Assembly: GCA_024648695.1 (NCBI GenBank)
Contig: JACAVV010000010.1
Coordinates: 62,001-126,000, forward strand
Direction: 5' to 3'
DNA: 64,000 nt
Origin: Nitrospina sp.
GTDB lineage: Bacteria > Nitrospinota > Nitrospinia > Nitrospinales > JACRGP01
A model generated the notes under the pieces. That model ran no database searches. It was not told where the DNA came from and worked only from the letters and a program-made list of their open reading frames with translations. The translations under genes and the position numbers were made by a program. How positions within the stretch are numbered: the first letter of the stretch is position 1; each line of letters opens with the position of its first letter. This document shows positions 24,817-34,208 of this stretch, one piece after another.

Positions 24817-26070
24817 ATGTTTGATTTCAATTTTAATATCTTCCACAAATTTCTGAAAAAGGTAAAATCTTTTTTTCCTCTCAATGCAACCCTCCCCCGT
24901 CAGGGGATTGGGGGCGCTCCCTTCAACACGTATTGCTTTATACTGCTTTTATCTGTTGGCCTGTTAATTGCCAAAACTCTTTATGCTGAAAAGCCGACTC
25001 CACAGGCTGAAAAGCCGACTCCACAGGCTGAAGAATTTCAACTGGCCCTGCCTGGATACTCTTACAAATTTCCCCGCGACCTGTTTTCACACGATAACTT
25101 TCGCATCGAATGGTGGTATTACACGGGCAATCTGGAAGATGAGACGGGTCGGCCTTTCGGTTACCAACTCACATTCTTTCGCGTCGGGCTGGAAGGGTCT
25201 CAAAAATTCGTAAATGATAGCAAGTGGAAAGTCGACCAAATTTACTTCGCCCATTTCACCGTCTCGGACATCGAGAACGAAAAGTTTCATTATTTTGAAC
25301 GGATCAACCGAAAAGGGCTCGGAAACGCGGGCGCGGAATCGGATCGGCTGGAGGTCTGGAATGAAAACTGGTCGCTAACATTAAAGGATGAGGCGCATGT
25401 ATTGACGGCGCACGATTCCGAAATCGGGATCAATTTGTCACTTCTCCCGGAAAAGCCACCAGTGATCCATGGAATGGATGGCGTTAGTGTGAAAGGCGAG
25501 CAAATGGGAAACGCGTCGCACTATTTTTCCTACACGCGCATGAAAACGACGGGCACCGTGACCTTGAAGGGAACGACGTATAAGATCCGGGGAACCAGCT
25601 GGATGGACCATGAGTTTTCTTCAAGCCAGATGAATGCAAAGCAATCTGGCTGGGACTGGTTTTCCCTGAAGTTCGACAATGGACACGAACTGATGCTTTA
25701 CCAATTACGTCTGAAAACGGGCGGCGTAGACTCCATCTCCAGCGGCACTCTGGTATTACCCGATGGCAGTCACAGGCACTTGAATGTAAAAGATTTTACC
25801 GTTGTTCCACAGGGAACCTGGACCAGCCAAAAAACATCTGCACGTTATCCCTCCGGTTGGAAATTACAAATTCAGGATCCACCCATCACTCTAAAAGTTC
25901 GCCCGGACATGAAAGCGCAGGAACTGGATTTTCTACGTTCGATTTCCGGATCGTATTGGGAAGGCAGTGTGACCGCTCAAGGGATAATGGAAGGCAAATC
26001 GATTAAAGGCAAAGGATATGTCGAGTTGGTAGGTTATCAAAATGCTCTCAAATACGAACTTCCCAAATAA
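24817..26070 (+). CDS. Secreted AttH/CrtC-type lipocalin (putative hydrolase or carotenoid hydratase relative)
   Basis: 417 residues. A hydrophobic anchor or signal (about 38-55) is followed by a short repeat linker. From residue about 75 the AttH/CrtC fold runs: 'FRIEWWYYTGNLEDETGRPF', 'GYQLTFFRVGLE', 'TYKIRGTSWMDHEFSSSQM', 'GWDWFSLKFDNGHELMLYQL'. Proteins of this type are often called carotenoid 1,2-hydratase or secreted hydrolase. No carotenoid genes are nearby, so the substrate is open. It is convergent with the DDAH gene. Confidence 0.85.
   Translation: MFDFNFNIFHKFLKKVKSFFPLNATLPRQGIGGAPFNTYCFILLLSVGLLIAKTLYAEKPTPQAEKPTPQAEEFQLALPGYSYKFPRDLFSHDNFRIEWWYYTGNLEDETGRPFGYQLTFFRVGLEGSQKFVNDSKWKVDQIYFAHFTVSDIENEKFHYFERINRKGLGNAGAESDRLEVWNENWSLTLKDEAHVLTAHDSEIGINLSLLPEKPPVIHGMDGVSVKGEQMGNASHYFSYTRMKTTGTVTLKGTTYKIRGTSWMDHEFSSSQMNAKQSGWDWFSLKFDNGHELMLYQLRLKTGGVDSISSGTLVLPDGSHRHLNVKDFTVVPQGTWTSQKTSARYPSGWKLQIQDPPITLKVRPDMKAQELDFLRSISGSYWEGSVTAQGIMEGKSIKGKGYVELVGYQNALKYELPK
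24985..25026 (+). repeat. Two tandem 21-bp repeats
   Basis: The unit gctgaaaagccgactccacag occurs twice without a mismatch and encodes AEKPTPQ twice, with the first bases of a third unit following. It forms a linker after the signal segment and is a likely site of length change. Confidence 0.9.
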
Positions 26071-26076
26071 CGGGCC

Positions 26077-26820
26077 TCAGGGAATCATCAAGCTCAAACA
26101 AGTCACCCCACCGTCGGCCTTTTCAAATTCCGTTATAGGCACTTCAATGGTTTCAAATCCTTTCGCCTGAATACTCTGCGCCAGACGCGGATACCCCGCG
26201 GCCATGATCACTCTATTGCCAATCGCCAGGCAATTGGCGTTTTCTCCTTCCTCGGCAAGCACCCATTCAAAACCTTTGAAAGGAGACGTCTCAACCTTTG
26301 AAGGTTCGAGCACCATAACATTTCTCCCGAGATAACAGGCGGATGTTTTTAAATGCAGACCACCCATCACCGCCACTGGCACCACCGGCCGGGATATTTT
26401 GGTTTTCAAATAAAGAATCGCTTCCCGATTGGTGCGGGCCGACATGCCGATGAACACCGTATCGGGAGTCACCAGCACATCCCCTCCGTCGATGTAGCAA
26501 GGCCGTTCCAGGGTTTCCACTTGTAAATATTTGCGGAGGATGGGAAGCAAGGTGTCCACCTCACCGTGGCGGCTTCGCGCCTTCATCGAACACACCCAGG
26601 CTATGGGGGGAAGGATGAAAACCGGGTCCTCGACAAAAGGAGAATCGGGATGGGTCTCATCGCGGTCCAGGCACAGCACTTCGACACCCGTATTTTTCAA
26701 AGCCTCTACATATAAAAAGTGCTGGCGTTGCGCCACCTTGTAATCGAGGGTATTTTTTAGCGGGTGACTGGAAATCGCCTGCACGAATGTGGTTCCGGGT
26801 TCACGGACAATGGCCAGCAT
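26077..26820 (-). CDS. Dimethylarginine dimethylaminohydrolase-like (amidinotransferase fold)
   Basis: 247 residues. The pentein fold is shown by the N-terminal 'MLAIVREPGTTFVQAISSHP', 'FVEDPVFILP', 'RPCYIDGGDVLVTPDTVFIG' and the catalytic cysteine near the end in 'EKADGGVTCLSLMIP'. The glycine-histidine pair 'VMGGLHLKTSACY' carries the catalytic histidine. It hydrolyses methylated arginine or a related guanidino compound to citrulline plus amine. The stop is six bases from the convergent neighbour. Confidence 0.9.
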   Translation of the reverse strand: MLAIVREPGTTFVQAISSHPLKNTLDYKVAQRQHFLYVEALKNTGVEVLCLDRDETHPDSPFVEDPVFILPPIAWVCSMKARSRHGEVDTLLPILRKYLQVETLERPCYIDGGDVLVTPDTVFIGMSARTNREAILYLKTKISRPVVPVAVMGGLHLKTSACYLGRNVMVLEPSKVETSPFKGFEWVLAEEGENANCLAIGNRVIMAAGYPRLAQSIQAKGFETIEVPITEFEKADGGVTCLSLMIP

Positions 26821-26858
26821 GAAATGGATGTTAACTCAAATTCTAAAGGTGATCCCGT

Positions 26859-27332
26859 TCAATCGATGGTGTGCGTATTCATCAAACGGGAAAAATAGAG
26901 CATCTGAACTTTTTTCTTTGCGCCACGCAACTGCTTCATCATTGCCTTGGTGGGTTTCAAGCCCGCCTTCACCTTTTCGTGCGGGGCCACGTAAACGTAA
27001 CCGTTGACACAGGTGAAATCGTGCCTGGTGAACCTCATCACTTTGCGTTTGTATTCATTCGGATGCTGATAGTACTCATCGAGTTTGGGGAGGTATTTTT
27101 CATCCATTTCGTAGAGCACCCCTTCCACCACCCCCAGGTTGCTGGAAGAAGGTTCGATATTACATAATCCCAATCCTTCAGGCGCTTCAGGATCAGAAGG
27201 TATCTTGCTAAAAGAGATTTTCCAGGAGGATAATGTAACACAAAACTCTGCCTTCGCTTCGAACCCCGCCTCCTTGAAAACTGCGGGGTTCATCAACTCA
27301 GCGTAAGCGAAAAAATTTATAAGATTGGCCAT
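26859..27332 (-). CDS. Gamma-glutamylcyclotransferase-like (AIG2/GGCT fold) protein
   Basis: 157 residues from the ATG at 27332, which gives MANLINFFAYAELMNPAVF; the track start lies 16 codons upstream. The GGCT fold is marked by the N-terminal 'FFAYAELMNPAVF', where family members have YGxxL, and by 'VVEGVLYEMDEKYLPKLDEY', where the acidic residue would be catalytic. Family members cyclise gamma-glutamyl amines or glutathione. The minus-strand partner upstream of DDAH suggests a shared role in small-amine metabolism, which is inference. Confidence 0.8.
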   Translation of the reverse strand: MANLINFFAYAELMNPAVFKEAGFEAKAEFCVTLSSWKISFSKIPSDPEAPEGLGLCNIEPSSSNLGVVEGVLYEMDEKYLPKLDEYYQHPNEYKRKVMRFTRHDFTCVNGYVYVAPHEKVKAGLKPTKAMMKQLRGAKKKVQMLYFSRLMNTHTID

Positions 27333-27616
27333 AGGTAAGCTACCTGTTTCCTTAATATAAGATGAATGGGACAAAATCAATTGCGAGGCATTATAGCATC
27401 AACTTACCTCAGGTAAAAAGCTTGCCCGCCTAATAAAAAATATGATACTATTTTTACCAAGTAACAATCTTCCTTTTGATAATTAAAGAATTCTTCCTGA
27501 ACTTTCTTTTCGATCTTATAGACGAACCAGGCCCAGACACAATGGGGTAAAAAATACAAATTCAACCCCTAATGCGAGGCAAATTCAATAAATATCTATT
27601 TTATAAGGAGTTATTC

Positions 27617-27946
27617 ATGGCTGGAGGCAAAGTTGTAACCCTGTCGGACGCCGAATTTGATTCATCCGTCATCCAATCCGATAAACCCGCTCTGGTTGAT
27701 TTTTGGGCCGAATGGTGTCAGCCCTGCAAAATGCTGGCCCCGACCGTGGAAGAGTTGTCCGAAGAATACGATGGGCAGGTGATAGTTGGAAAGGTCAACG
27801 TGGATGACAATCCGTCCACCGCCACCAAGTTTGGAATTCGCGGCATCCCGACTTTGCTGTTGTTCAAGGACGGCAAAGTGGTGCAACAAATGGTGGGTGT
27901 GAAATCCAAAGCGGAGATCAAAAAGCTGATCGACGAATCGATTTAA
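27617..27946 (+). CDS. trxA: Thioredoxin
   Basis: 109 residues from the ATG at 27617, preceded by ataaggag. The active site is 'WAEWCQPCKML' with Cys34 and Cys37, where the usual second position is glycine (WCGPC). Other features are normal: 'VDFWAEW', 'KVNVDDNPSTATKFGIRGIP' with the cis-proline, and 'TLLLFKDGK'. It reduces disulfides in the cytoplasm. A clear intrinsic terminator follows at 27981. Confidence 0.96.
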   Translation: MAGGKVVTLSDAEFDSSVIQSDKPALVDFWAEWCQPCKMLAPTVEELSEEYDGQVIVGKVNVDDNPSTATKFGIRGIPTLLLFKDGKVVQQMVGVKSKAEIKKLIDESI

Positions 27947-27980
27947 AACAACCAAATTCAAAAAAGTAACAGATACCACG

Positions 27981-28005
27981 CCCGCCGCAAGGCGGGTTTT
28001 TTTTT
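27981..28005 (+). terminator. Intrinsic terminator of trxA
   Basis: cccgcc-gcaa-ggcggg followed by nine T residues, 35 bases after the trxA stop. Confidence 0.92.
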
Positions 28006-28007
28006 GT

Positions 28008-28100
28008 AAAAAAAAGAAATGGGGTAGCACAAGCTACCCCGCGAGAGATGAAGGGTTATCACGCATTGAGGGACGTCGTGGATAACCACCCCATATAAAC
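28008..28100 (-). ncRNA. Candidate small structured RNA or 3' end region, minus strand
   Basis: Read on the minus strand, a stem ggttatcc-acg/cgt-gataacc (28054-28087) is followed by a perfect hairpin ggggtagc-ttgt-gctacccc (28021-28040) and then atttcttttttttt. This looks like a compact RNA ending in an intrinsic terminator. It could instead be only a terminator reached by read-through. The upstream minus gene at 28343 already has its own terminator at 28240-28291, which favours an independent transcript. Confidence 0.4.
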
Positions 28101-28239
28101 CCTTTTCGGCTCCCACAGAAAATTACTTGATAGATTTTTCAGGTTTATTCTTTTTTCGATTGAAACTCCTCAATTGAATAAGATAACCACAAGGAATTTT
28201 TTAAAGCATTCCCCTTCAACCGAATAAAAAAACAAAAAT

Positions 28240-28291
28240 CTTTTCCCTCCCCCGCTTTTTCACGGCTTTGCGTGTGCGAGGGAGAGAAAAG
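28240..28291 (-). terminator. Intrinsic terminator of the minus-strand secreted protein gene
   Basis: On the minus strand cttttctctccctcgc pairs with gcgggggagggaaaag around a 20-base loop and is followed by atttttgttttttt. It lies 52 bases after the stop of the gene at 28343. Confidence 0.82.
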
Positions 28292-28342
28292 TCAATACAT
28301 CATTTTGCTACACAGAATAAGAAACGGTATTTGAGAAAAATC

Positions 28343-28639
28343 TCATTTATGAGACCCCTTCTTATCCTTCTTATCATGATGAGAATCAGATCCTTCCTTT
28401 GATCCTCCTTTATTATCTGAATGATCACTGCCATGAGCTTTATCATGTTTACCGGAGGCTCCGAAGCGATCATCTCCGTGGGATTTTCCACCTTCAGAAC
28501 CTGAAGATGTTTTGTGAGTCTGGTCTTTTCCTTTGCCCATTTTGTGACCCATAGGGTCAGAACCAAACGCCAGGCTTGCGCCGGACAGAAAACAAATGGA
28601 AATAGCGGTTACCAAAAACATTTTAATAGATTTAGTCAT
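28343..28639 (-). CDS. Small exported His/Lys/Gly/Ser-rich protein
   Basis: 98 residues. Signal peptide 'FLVTAISICFLSGASLAFGS', then a mature part of about 70 residues almost entirely His, Lys, Gly, Ser and Asp ('GSDHSDNKGGSKEGSDSHHD'). aaagggg precedes the ATG and a terminator follows. Such low-complexity histidine-rich exports can bind metals; no family is recognised. No cysteines remain in the mature part. Confidence 0.75.
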   Translation of the reverse strand: MTKSIKMFLVTAISICFLSGASLAFGSDPMGHKMGKGKDQTHKTSSGSEGGKSHGDDRFGASGKHDKAHGSDHSDNKGGSKEGSDSHHDKKDKKGSHK

Positions 28640-28918
28640 TGTATTACCCCTTTCAGAATTGTTAGAAAAGCCAACTCTAACAAAACAAAATTAAATCAAA
28701 GTTAATAGGGGATTATCTTTCTTTCATTATCCATTATTAATTTCGTGGCGTTTCAGATCCTTTTAACTACCTGAAAAATGGTATCTTATGGGCTTATTGC
28801 AAAGAATAAAATGTTTTCTGGATGGAAAATGGAATTGGTTTTACTTAATACTTTTCGAACAATTGGTTGTGAAAACCGCACTAAAAAATAAACTTTATTT
28901 GCATAATCACACCGCCAA

Positions 28919-30055
28919 TCAAACTGCTTTACCCAACTCTTCAATTTCTTGCTGAACCCATTCGTGTTTTTCATTGGCTAGATGCGTTTTCACTAAATCA
29001 AGGGCTTTTGCCGGACCCATCAATTCACCCAGCGCCCAAATCACGTGGGTGCGTATGAGAGGTTCGGGATCGTTTAGAACCTGGACTAGTGCGGGTACGG
29101 CGACCGGGTCATTTGAATTTCCTAGCGCTACGGCGACGTTGCGCAAAAACCCTCTGCGCTTGATTCTTTTTATGGGGCTTTTTCTAAATCGCGCGCGAAA
29201 TCCATCGTCATCCAGTCTGATCCACTCCATCAATGCCTTGGTGTTTCCCTTGTCAAGGTAAGCCGTCTCTGCAGTCGTCACCGCAAAAGAGTTCCAGGGA
29301 CATACGATCTGGCAATCGTCACATCCGTACACGCGATTTCCAATCGCCTTTCGAAACTCGCGAGGGATGACTCCTTTCAACTCGATATTGAGATAGGAAA
29401 TACACTTGCGCGAATCCAGCACATAAGGCGCAACGATGGCTTGCGTCGGGCAGATGTCAATGCACTCGCGGCACGTCCCGCATCGGTCCACAGCGGGATT
29501 CGATTCCGGAAGCCAGACGTCTGCCAGAATCTCGGACAAAAAAAACCAGGACCCCACGCCTTCAGTAATCAGATTTGTGTGCTTACCAATCCAGCCAAGT
29601 CCGGCCTGTTGAGCGAGGGGTTTTTCCAGGACCGGTCCGGTATCCACATAAACTTTGGTCTGGCAACCGGGAAACTCATTTTGCAAATACAACTCCAGTT
29701 CTTTCAAACGAGGTAAAATGATATCGTGGTAATCCTTGTCCAGAGCATAGAGGGAGATATCGCCCTCATCATGATTTTCCAGATAGGTGAGATCTTTCTC
29801 CTCCGGGAAATAATTGGATCTCAGGCAAAGGATACTTTGAACGCCAGGCAAAACTTTATTAAGATCACCACGTTTGGCCGCACCGCGGGACATGTAAGCC
29901 ATTTCACCATCGTAATTCAATCTCAACCATTCCTCAAAGCGCTCAATCGCCTGAGTGATGCCCGGACGGGCAACACCAAACCCATCGAACCCCAATTCTC
30001 GCGATTTAAGCTCCAGTTGTTTTAGTTTCGATTCGATTTTAAATGAAGAGTCCAT
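28919..30055 (-). CDS. queG: Epoxyqueuosine reductase
   Basis: 378 residues. It performs the last step of queuosine formation in tRNA, using cobalamin and two [4Fe-4S] clusters. The cluster motifs are 'CGTCRECIDICPTQAI' and 'CDDCQIVCPWNSF'. The N-domain carries 'LGWIGKHTNLI', and a HEAT-like repeat closes the protein ('PVAVPALVQVLNDPEPLIRT'). Length is usual. It stands alone on the minus strand, divergent from the TPR lipoprotein. Confidence 0.96.
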   Translation of the reverse strand: MDSSFKIESKLKQLELKSRELGFDGFGVARPGITQAIERFEEWLRLNYDGEMAYMSRGAAKRGDLNKVLPGVQSILCLRSNYFPEEKDLTYLENHDEGDISLYALDKDYHDIILPRLKELELYLQNEFPGCQTKVYVDTGPVLEKPLAQQAGLGWIGKHTNLITEGVGSWFFLSEILADVWLPESNPAVDRCGTCRECIDICPTQAIVAPYVLDSRKCISYLNIELKGVIPREFRKAIGNRVYGCDDCQIVCPWNSFAVTTAETAYLDKGNTKALMEWIRLDDDGFRARFRKSPIKRIKRRGFLRNVAVALGNSNDPVAVPALVQVLNDPEPLIRTHVIWALGELMGPAKALDLVKTHLANEKHEWVQQEIEELGKAV

Positions 30056-30188
30056 CTTAAATCCTGTTGAACCTGCTACTTGTTTTTGCTATCTTTTTTA
30101 GCAATAGGGCGTCAAACAATGAGATTTCCCAACGCCTGCACCTCCAATCCAGACCACTTTACCCGGATTCCCAACCAAAAGGAAAAAA

Positions 30189-30734
30189 ATGCATTCATTG
30201 CCCATCTCAACCCGGATTTTCCTGCGCAGGATGTTTATCGCAACCACCTGCCTGGGCTTGGCGATACTTATCGGTTGTTCCTCCTCCGAAGACTCCAGTA
30301 AGACCAGTAAAGGCGCCGCTCCGTCGGCGGAAAGTCAAGCCGCCCCCAAAACAAACTTTGCGGGGACCCAGGAAGAAAAATTTTTTCTGGAAGGCAACGA
30401 CTATTCCAATAAAGGCCAGTTTGATAAAGCCATAGAGGCCTATAAAAAATCGATCAGCGTCAATGCCGGCATTGCCTCGGTTCATTATAACCTGGGCAAT
30501 GTGTATGTGGCCGCGGCCAAAACCGATTTGGCCGTGACCGAATACCTGGAAGCAATTAAACTGAATCCGATGAACCCCGAATACCACCGCAATCTGGGGT
30601 TCGCCTACGCGTTGCTTCAGGATGGGAAAATGGCCAAAAGGAAATATGATGAGTTACGCGCCATGAGCCCGAGGCATGCGGAAGAATTGCAATTCTGGAT
30701 CAAGCGTGCCAACGAGGAAAGTAAAACACAATGA
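30189..30734 (+). CDS. TPR lipoprotein
   Basis: 181 residues. A long N-terminus ends in a lipobox 'ILIGCSSSEDSS', so it should be lipidated after cleavage. A serine/alanine-rich linker is followed by two to three TPR units (about 62-165), for example 'GNDYSNKGQFDKAIEAYKKS' and 'SVHYNLGNVYVAAAKTDLAV'. It is probably a periplasmic or outer-membrane scaffold protein. It leads a plus-strand series with the deacetylase and Clp genes. An internal ATG at residue 15 is an alternative start. Confidence 0.85.
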   Translation: MHSLPISTRIFLRRMFIATTCLGLAILIGCSSSEDSSKTSKGAAPSAESQAAPKTNFAGTQEEKFFLEGNDYSNKGQFDKAIEAYKKSISVNAGIASVHYNLGNVYVAAAKTDLAVTEYLEAIKLNPMNPEYHRNLGFAYALLQDGKMAKRKYDELRAMSPRHAEELQFWIKRANEESKTQ

Positions 30735-30773
30735 TTACGGGGCTCCCTTCGAGCCCGTTCCGGGGATAACTAA

Positions 30774-31721
30774 ATGAAAAAAACCGGCTACATCTATGAT
30801 CCGTTCTACCTGAAGCACGACAACGAACCGCATCCAGAAAACCGCGGCCGTTTGGAGGCCATTGAAAACAAGGTTCATGCCTCTCCAATTATGGATACAT
30901 TAATCAGGCCCCAGGCGCGCAAGGCCACCGAAGCGGAAATCGGGTTGAACCATTCGGAAGGTTACATCACCGAGGTTCGAAATTCCTGCGCTGATAATGT
31001 CCGACATCTGGACGGCGACACGGTAATTTGTCCGGACTCCTATGAAGCCGCACTTTTAAGTACGGGCGCAGGACTGGTGGCTGTGGACCAGGTGGTCGAT
31101 GGCGAATGCGACAATGTTTTTTGCGCAGTCCGTCCTCCCGGTCACCATGCGGAGTATTCGCGGGCGATGGGATTTTGTCTTTTCAACAATGTGGCCATCG
31201 CGGCCCGTTACGCGCTTAAAGAAAAGGGTCTCAACCGGGTATTTATTTTCGATTGGGACGTGCACCACGGCAACGGAACACAACATTCGTTTTATTCTGA
31301 TTCTTCGGTGTACTACAGTAGCACCCACCAATACCCGTTTTATCCGGGTACAGGGGACGCCGCAGAAACAGGTACCGGCGACGGTTTGGGCACCACTCTC
31401 AATTTGCCTTTAAGAGCCTATTCGGGCGATGACGATTACACGCAATGGATTGAAAACAAACTCATTCCTGAGATGCAAAAGTACAAACCGGACCTGATCA
31501 TCATTTCCGCAGGTTTCGATGCGCATCAGGAAGACCCTCTGGCAAGCATGCAAGTCTCCACCGAAGGCTATGGAGCCATGACGCGCCTTCTCAGCAAAGC
31601 CGCCGATGAAATCTGCCAGGGCCGTTTGATCTCCATGCTGGAAGGTGGATACAACCCGGGCGCTTTGAGCGATTCGGTATTGCTTCATTTGCAATGCCTT
31701 CAGGGAACCGATAACTCTTAA
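30774..31721 (+). CDS. Histone-deacetylase-like (class II) amidohydrolase
   Basis: 315 residues. Zinc-dependent arginase/deacetylase fold: the tandem histidines 'RPPGHHAEYSRAMGFCLFNN', the metal site 'FIFDWDVHHGNGTQHSFY', and a second ligand region 'IIISAGFDAHQEDPLASM'. The N-terminal 'GYIYDPFYLKHD' and the C-terminal 'LEGGYNPGAL' are also typical. In bacteria such enzymes cleave acetylpolyamines, acetoin or acetyllysine; the substrate cannot be read here. It is 18 bases upstream of the Clp gene. Confidence 0.94.
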   Translation: MKKTGYIYDPFYLKHDNEPHPENRGRLEAIENKVHASPIMDTLIRPQARKATEAEIGLNHSEGYITEVRNSCADNVRHLDGDTVICPDSYEAALLSTGAGLVAVDQVVDGECDNVFCAVRPPGHHAEYSRAMGFCLFNNVAIAARYALKEKGLNRVFIFDWDVHHGNGTQHSFYSDSSVYYSSTHQYPFYPGTGDAAETGTGDGLGTTLNLPLRAYSGDDDYTQWIENKLIPEMQKYKPDLIIISAGFDAHQEDPLASMQVSTEGYGAMTRLLSKAADEICQGRLISMLEGGYNPGALSDSVLLHLQCLQGTDNS

Positions 31722-31739
31722 GTTAAAAACAACCACATC

Positions 31740-34208
31740 ATGCTTCAACAATACATACGATACTTTACCGATAAAGTCATCGATGCCCTCAATCTTGGGA
31801 CCATGGAAATGGTCAATATGAACCAGAACCTGCTCACGCCGGATTTTATCCTGCTGGGGCTTTTGGTTCAGGAAGATTCCATGATCGTCAAATTGCTGGA
31901 AGCCACCTATCCTGAAAACAAGGACCTGACTAACCAGATTCTGGAAAAGGTTTACGAAAATCAAGAAAGCGAAACAAAGATAGAGCGGGAAGAAATCAAA
32001 CACATTCAACTGGCACAAGAAACCGAAACCTGTTTCGAACTGGCGCAGGAAGAGGCCAAAAAACGGGGCGATAAATTCATTGGGGTAGGCGTCCTGTTTC
32101 TCGCTCTGTTTGATCGCAGGGTGGGCAAGACAAGTGAAATCCTGCAGGAATGTGGGGTTTCTTTAAGTCAAGTGCGTGACGAACTGGACACCATGCGGGG
32201 CGGCCGGACAATCAATGAAAAAAACGCGGAAGGTAAATTCGACGCGCTGGTTCAATACACCACCGACTTGACGGACCTTGCCCGAAAGGGCGAACTGGAT
32301 CCGGTTATCGGCCGCGACAAGGAGATTTTTCGTATCATTCAGATTTTGTCACGCCGCAAAAAGAACAATCCGGTGCTGATCGGGGAACCTGGAGTCGGAA
32401 AAACCGTTATCGTGGAAGGCCTGGCCCAGCGTATTGTGGCGTCTAAGGTACCAAAATCCCTTTTGAACAAGCGGGTGAAAGTTCTGGAAATGTCGGAGAT
32501 CATTGCCGGTGCTAAAATGCGCGGAGAGTTCGAAGAGCGCATGAAACAGGTGAAAGACGAAATCATAGCGTCACATGGAAGCATCATTTTATTCATCGAC
32601 GAACTTCATACCATCGTCAGCGCCGGAGCAGGAGCAGGCGGTGTCGATGCATCGAATATGTTGAAATCGGCGCTTGCTAAAGGACAACTACAGTGTATTG
32701 GCGCCACGACTCTGGACGAATACAAAAAGCATATTGAAGAGGACAAGGCTTTGGCCCGAAGATTTCAAACCATCGTGGTGCAGGAACCTTCAGTGGCGGA
32801 TACTGTAAAAATCCTTGAGGGCCTCATTCCAAGGTACGAGAAGCACCATGAGGTTTCTTTCAACGATGACGCGTTAGAAACTGCGGCCAAGCTTTCGGAA
32901 AAACATATTTCGGACCGCCACCTTCCGGATAAGGCTGTTGATTTAATCGACGAAGCGGGGTCCCATAAACACCTTGCTCTCAACAGCGTGCCTCCGGCCA
33001 TTCAGGAATTGGAAAATGAACGCACCCGCCTCATGCAGTCTCAAAACGATCATTTCACGAAGCAGGATTTTGAAGCCGTCGCCCAGTTAAGACAGGAGAT
33101 TCTAGAGGTCGACAAAAAACTTCAGGCGGAACAAGAACTTTGGAAACAACAAATCCAGTCCATGAACTCTTCAGTCTCTTCTGAAGACATCGCCAATGTA
33201 GTGGCGGCCTGGACGGGCATTCCCGTCAACAGGATCATGGAAACAGAAGCGCAAAAATTAATGAATATGGAGGAAAACCTCCACAAGCGCGTCATCGGAC
33301 AAGATAACGCGGTAACCGCAATCAGCAATGCCATTCGTAGAAATCGCGCGGGTCTGAAAGAAAAGAACCGGCCCATCGGTGCATTTTTGTTTCTGGGTCC
33401 GACAGGTGTCGGTAAAACTGAATTGGCCAAGGCCCTTGCGGAGTTTTTACTGGATGATGAGAATCGCCTGATCCGGTTAGACATGTCCGAGTACATGGAA
33501 AAACATTCCGTGTCCAAAATCATCGGCTCGCCGCCGGGATATGTGGGTTATGATGAAGGCGGCCAGTTGACGGAAAAGGTTCGTCGGAATCCGTACACAG
33601 TTATTCTTCTCGATGAACTTGAAAAAGCGCATCCGGATGTGTTCAATATTCTCTTGCAACTGCTGGACGACGGACGTTTGACAGATGCCCATGGCCGTGT
33701 GACCAGTTTCAAAAACGCGATCATCATTGGAACCTCCAACATCGGGACCAAATTTCTTTCTGAAACTCAAAAGGCGATTGGCTTCGACCTCGGAAAAAAA
33801 GATTCTGCCCAGAGTTACAAGGAAATCTGCCAGATTGTTTTGAAGGAAGCGCAGAAGTTTTTTAAACCCGAATTCATTAACCGACTCGATGATCTCATTG
33901 TCTTCCATTCTCTGACACGCGAACAGATTCGGCGGATTGCCGATTTGATGATCCATAACCTGAATCTGCGCCTCAAGGAAAAGAACCTGGAAATCATGAT
34001 AAGCGAATCGGTCAAAGACAAGCTGGCGGAAGATGGGTTTAGCGATATGTACGGGGCTCGACCTTTAAAACGCCTCATTGAAGATCGTATCGAAAACCAG
34101 TTGTCCTTAAAAATTATTAATGGAGAAATTGATCTGGGGGACCAGGTAGAAATTGGCCTGGATGAGGAAGGCAACATTCAGTTTTCAGTTTCGACAAAAG
34201 TGGAATGA
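31740..34208 (+). CDS. clpC: ClpA/ClpB/ClpC-family AAA+ unfoldase (ClpC-like)
   Basis: 822 residues with two AAA+ modules. Walker A sites are 'LIGEPGVGKTVIVEGLAQ' in the first and 'LFLGPTGVGKTELAKALAEF' in the second. The middle domain is short, with the UVR-like 'QDFEAVAQLRQEILEVDKKL', which favours ClpC over ClpB. The N-terminal repeat domain is present but diverged. No ClpP-binding loop can be proven by eye, so disaggregase use is also possible. It overlaps the next gene by four bases (ATGA). Confidence 0.9.
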   Translation: MLQQYIRYFTDKVIDALNLGTMEMVNMNQNLLTPDFILLGLLVQEDSMIVKLLEATYPENKDLTNQILEKVYENQESETKIEREEIKHIQLAQETETCFELAQEEAKKRGDKFIGVGVLFLALFDRRVGKTSEILQECGVSLSQVRDELDTMRGGRTINEKNAEGKFDALVQYTTDLTDLARKGELDPVIGRDKEIFRIIQILSRRKKNNPVLIGEPGVGKTVIVEGLAQRIVASKVPKSLLNKRVKVLEMSEIIAGAKMRGEFEERMKQVKDEIIASHGSIILFIDELHTIVSAGAGAGGVDASNMLKSALAKGQLQCIGATTLDEYKKHIEEDKALARRFQTIVVQEPSVADTVKILEGLIPRYEKHHEVSFNDDALETAAKLSEKHISDRHLPDKAVDLIDEAGSHKHLALNSVPPAIQELENERTRLMQSQNDHFTKQDFEAVAQLRQEILEVDKKLQAEQELWKQQIQSMNSSVSSEDIANVVAAWTGIPVNRIMETEAQKLMNMEENLHKRVIGQDNAVTAISNAIRRNRAGLKEKNRPIGAFLFLGPTGVGKTELAKALAEFLLDDENRLIRLDMSEYMEKHSVSKIIGSPPGYVGYDEGGQLTEKVRRNPYTVILLDELEKAHPDVFNILLQLLDDGRLTDAHGRVTSFKNAIIIGTSNIGTKFLSETQKAIGFDLGKKDSAQSYKEICQIVLKEAQKFFKPEFINRLDDLIVFHSLTREQIRRIADLMIHNLNLRLKEKNLEIMISESVKDKLAEDGFSDMYGARPLKRLIEDRIENQLSLKIINGEIDLGDQVEIGLDEEGNIQFSVSTKVE

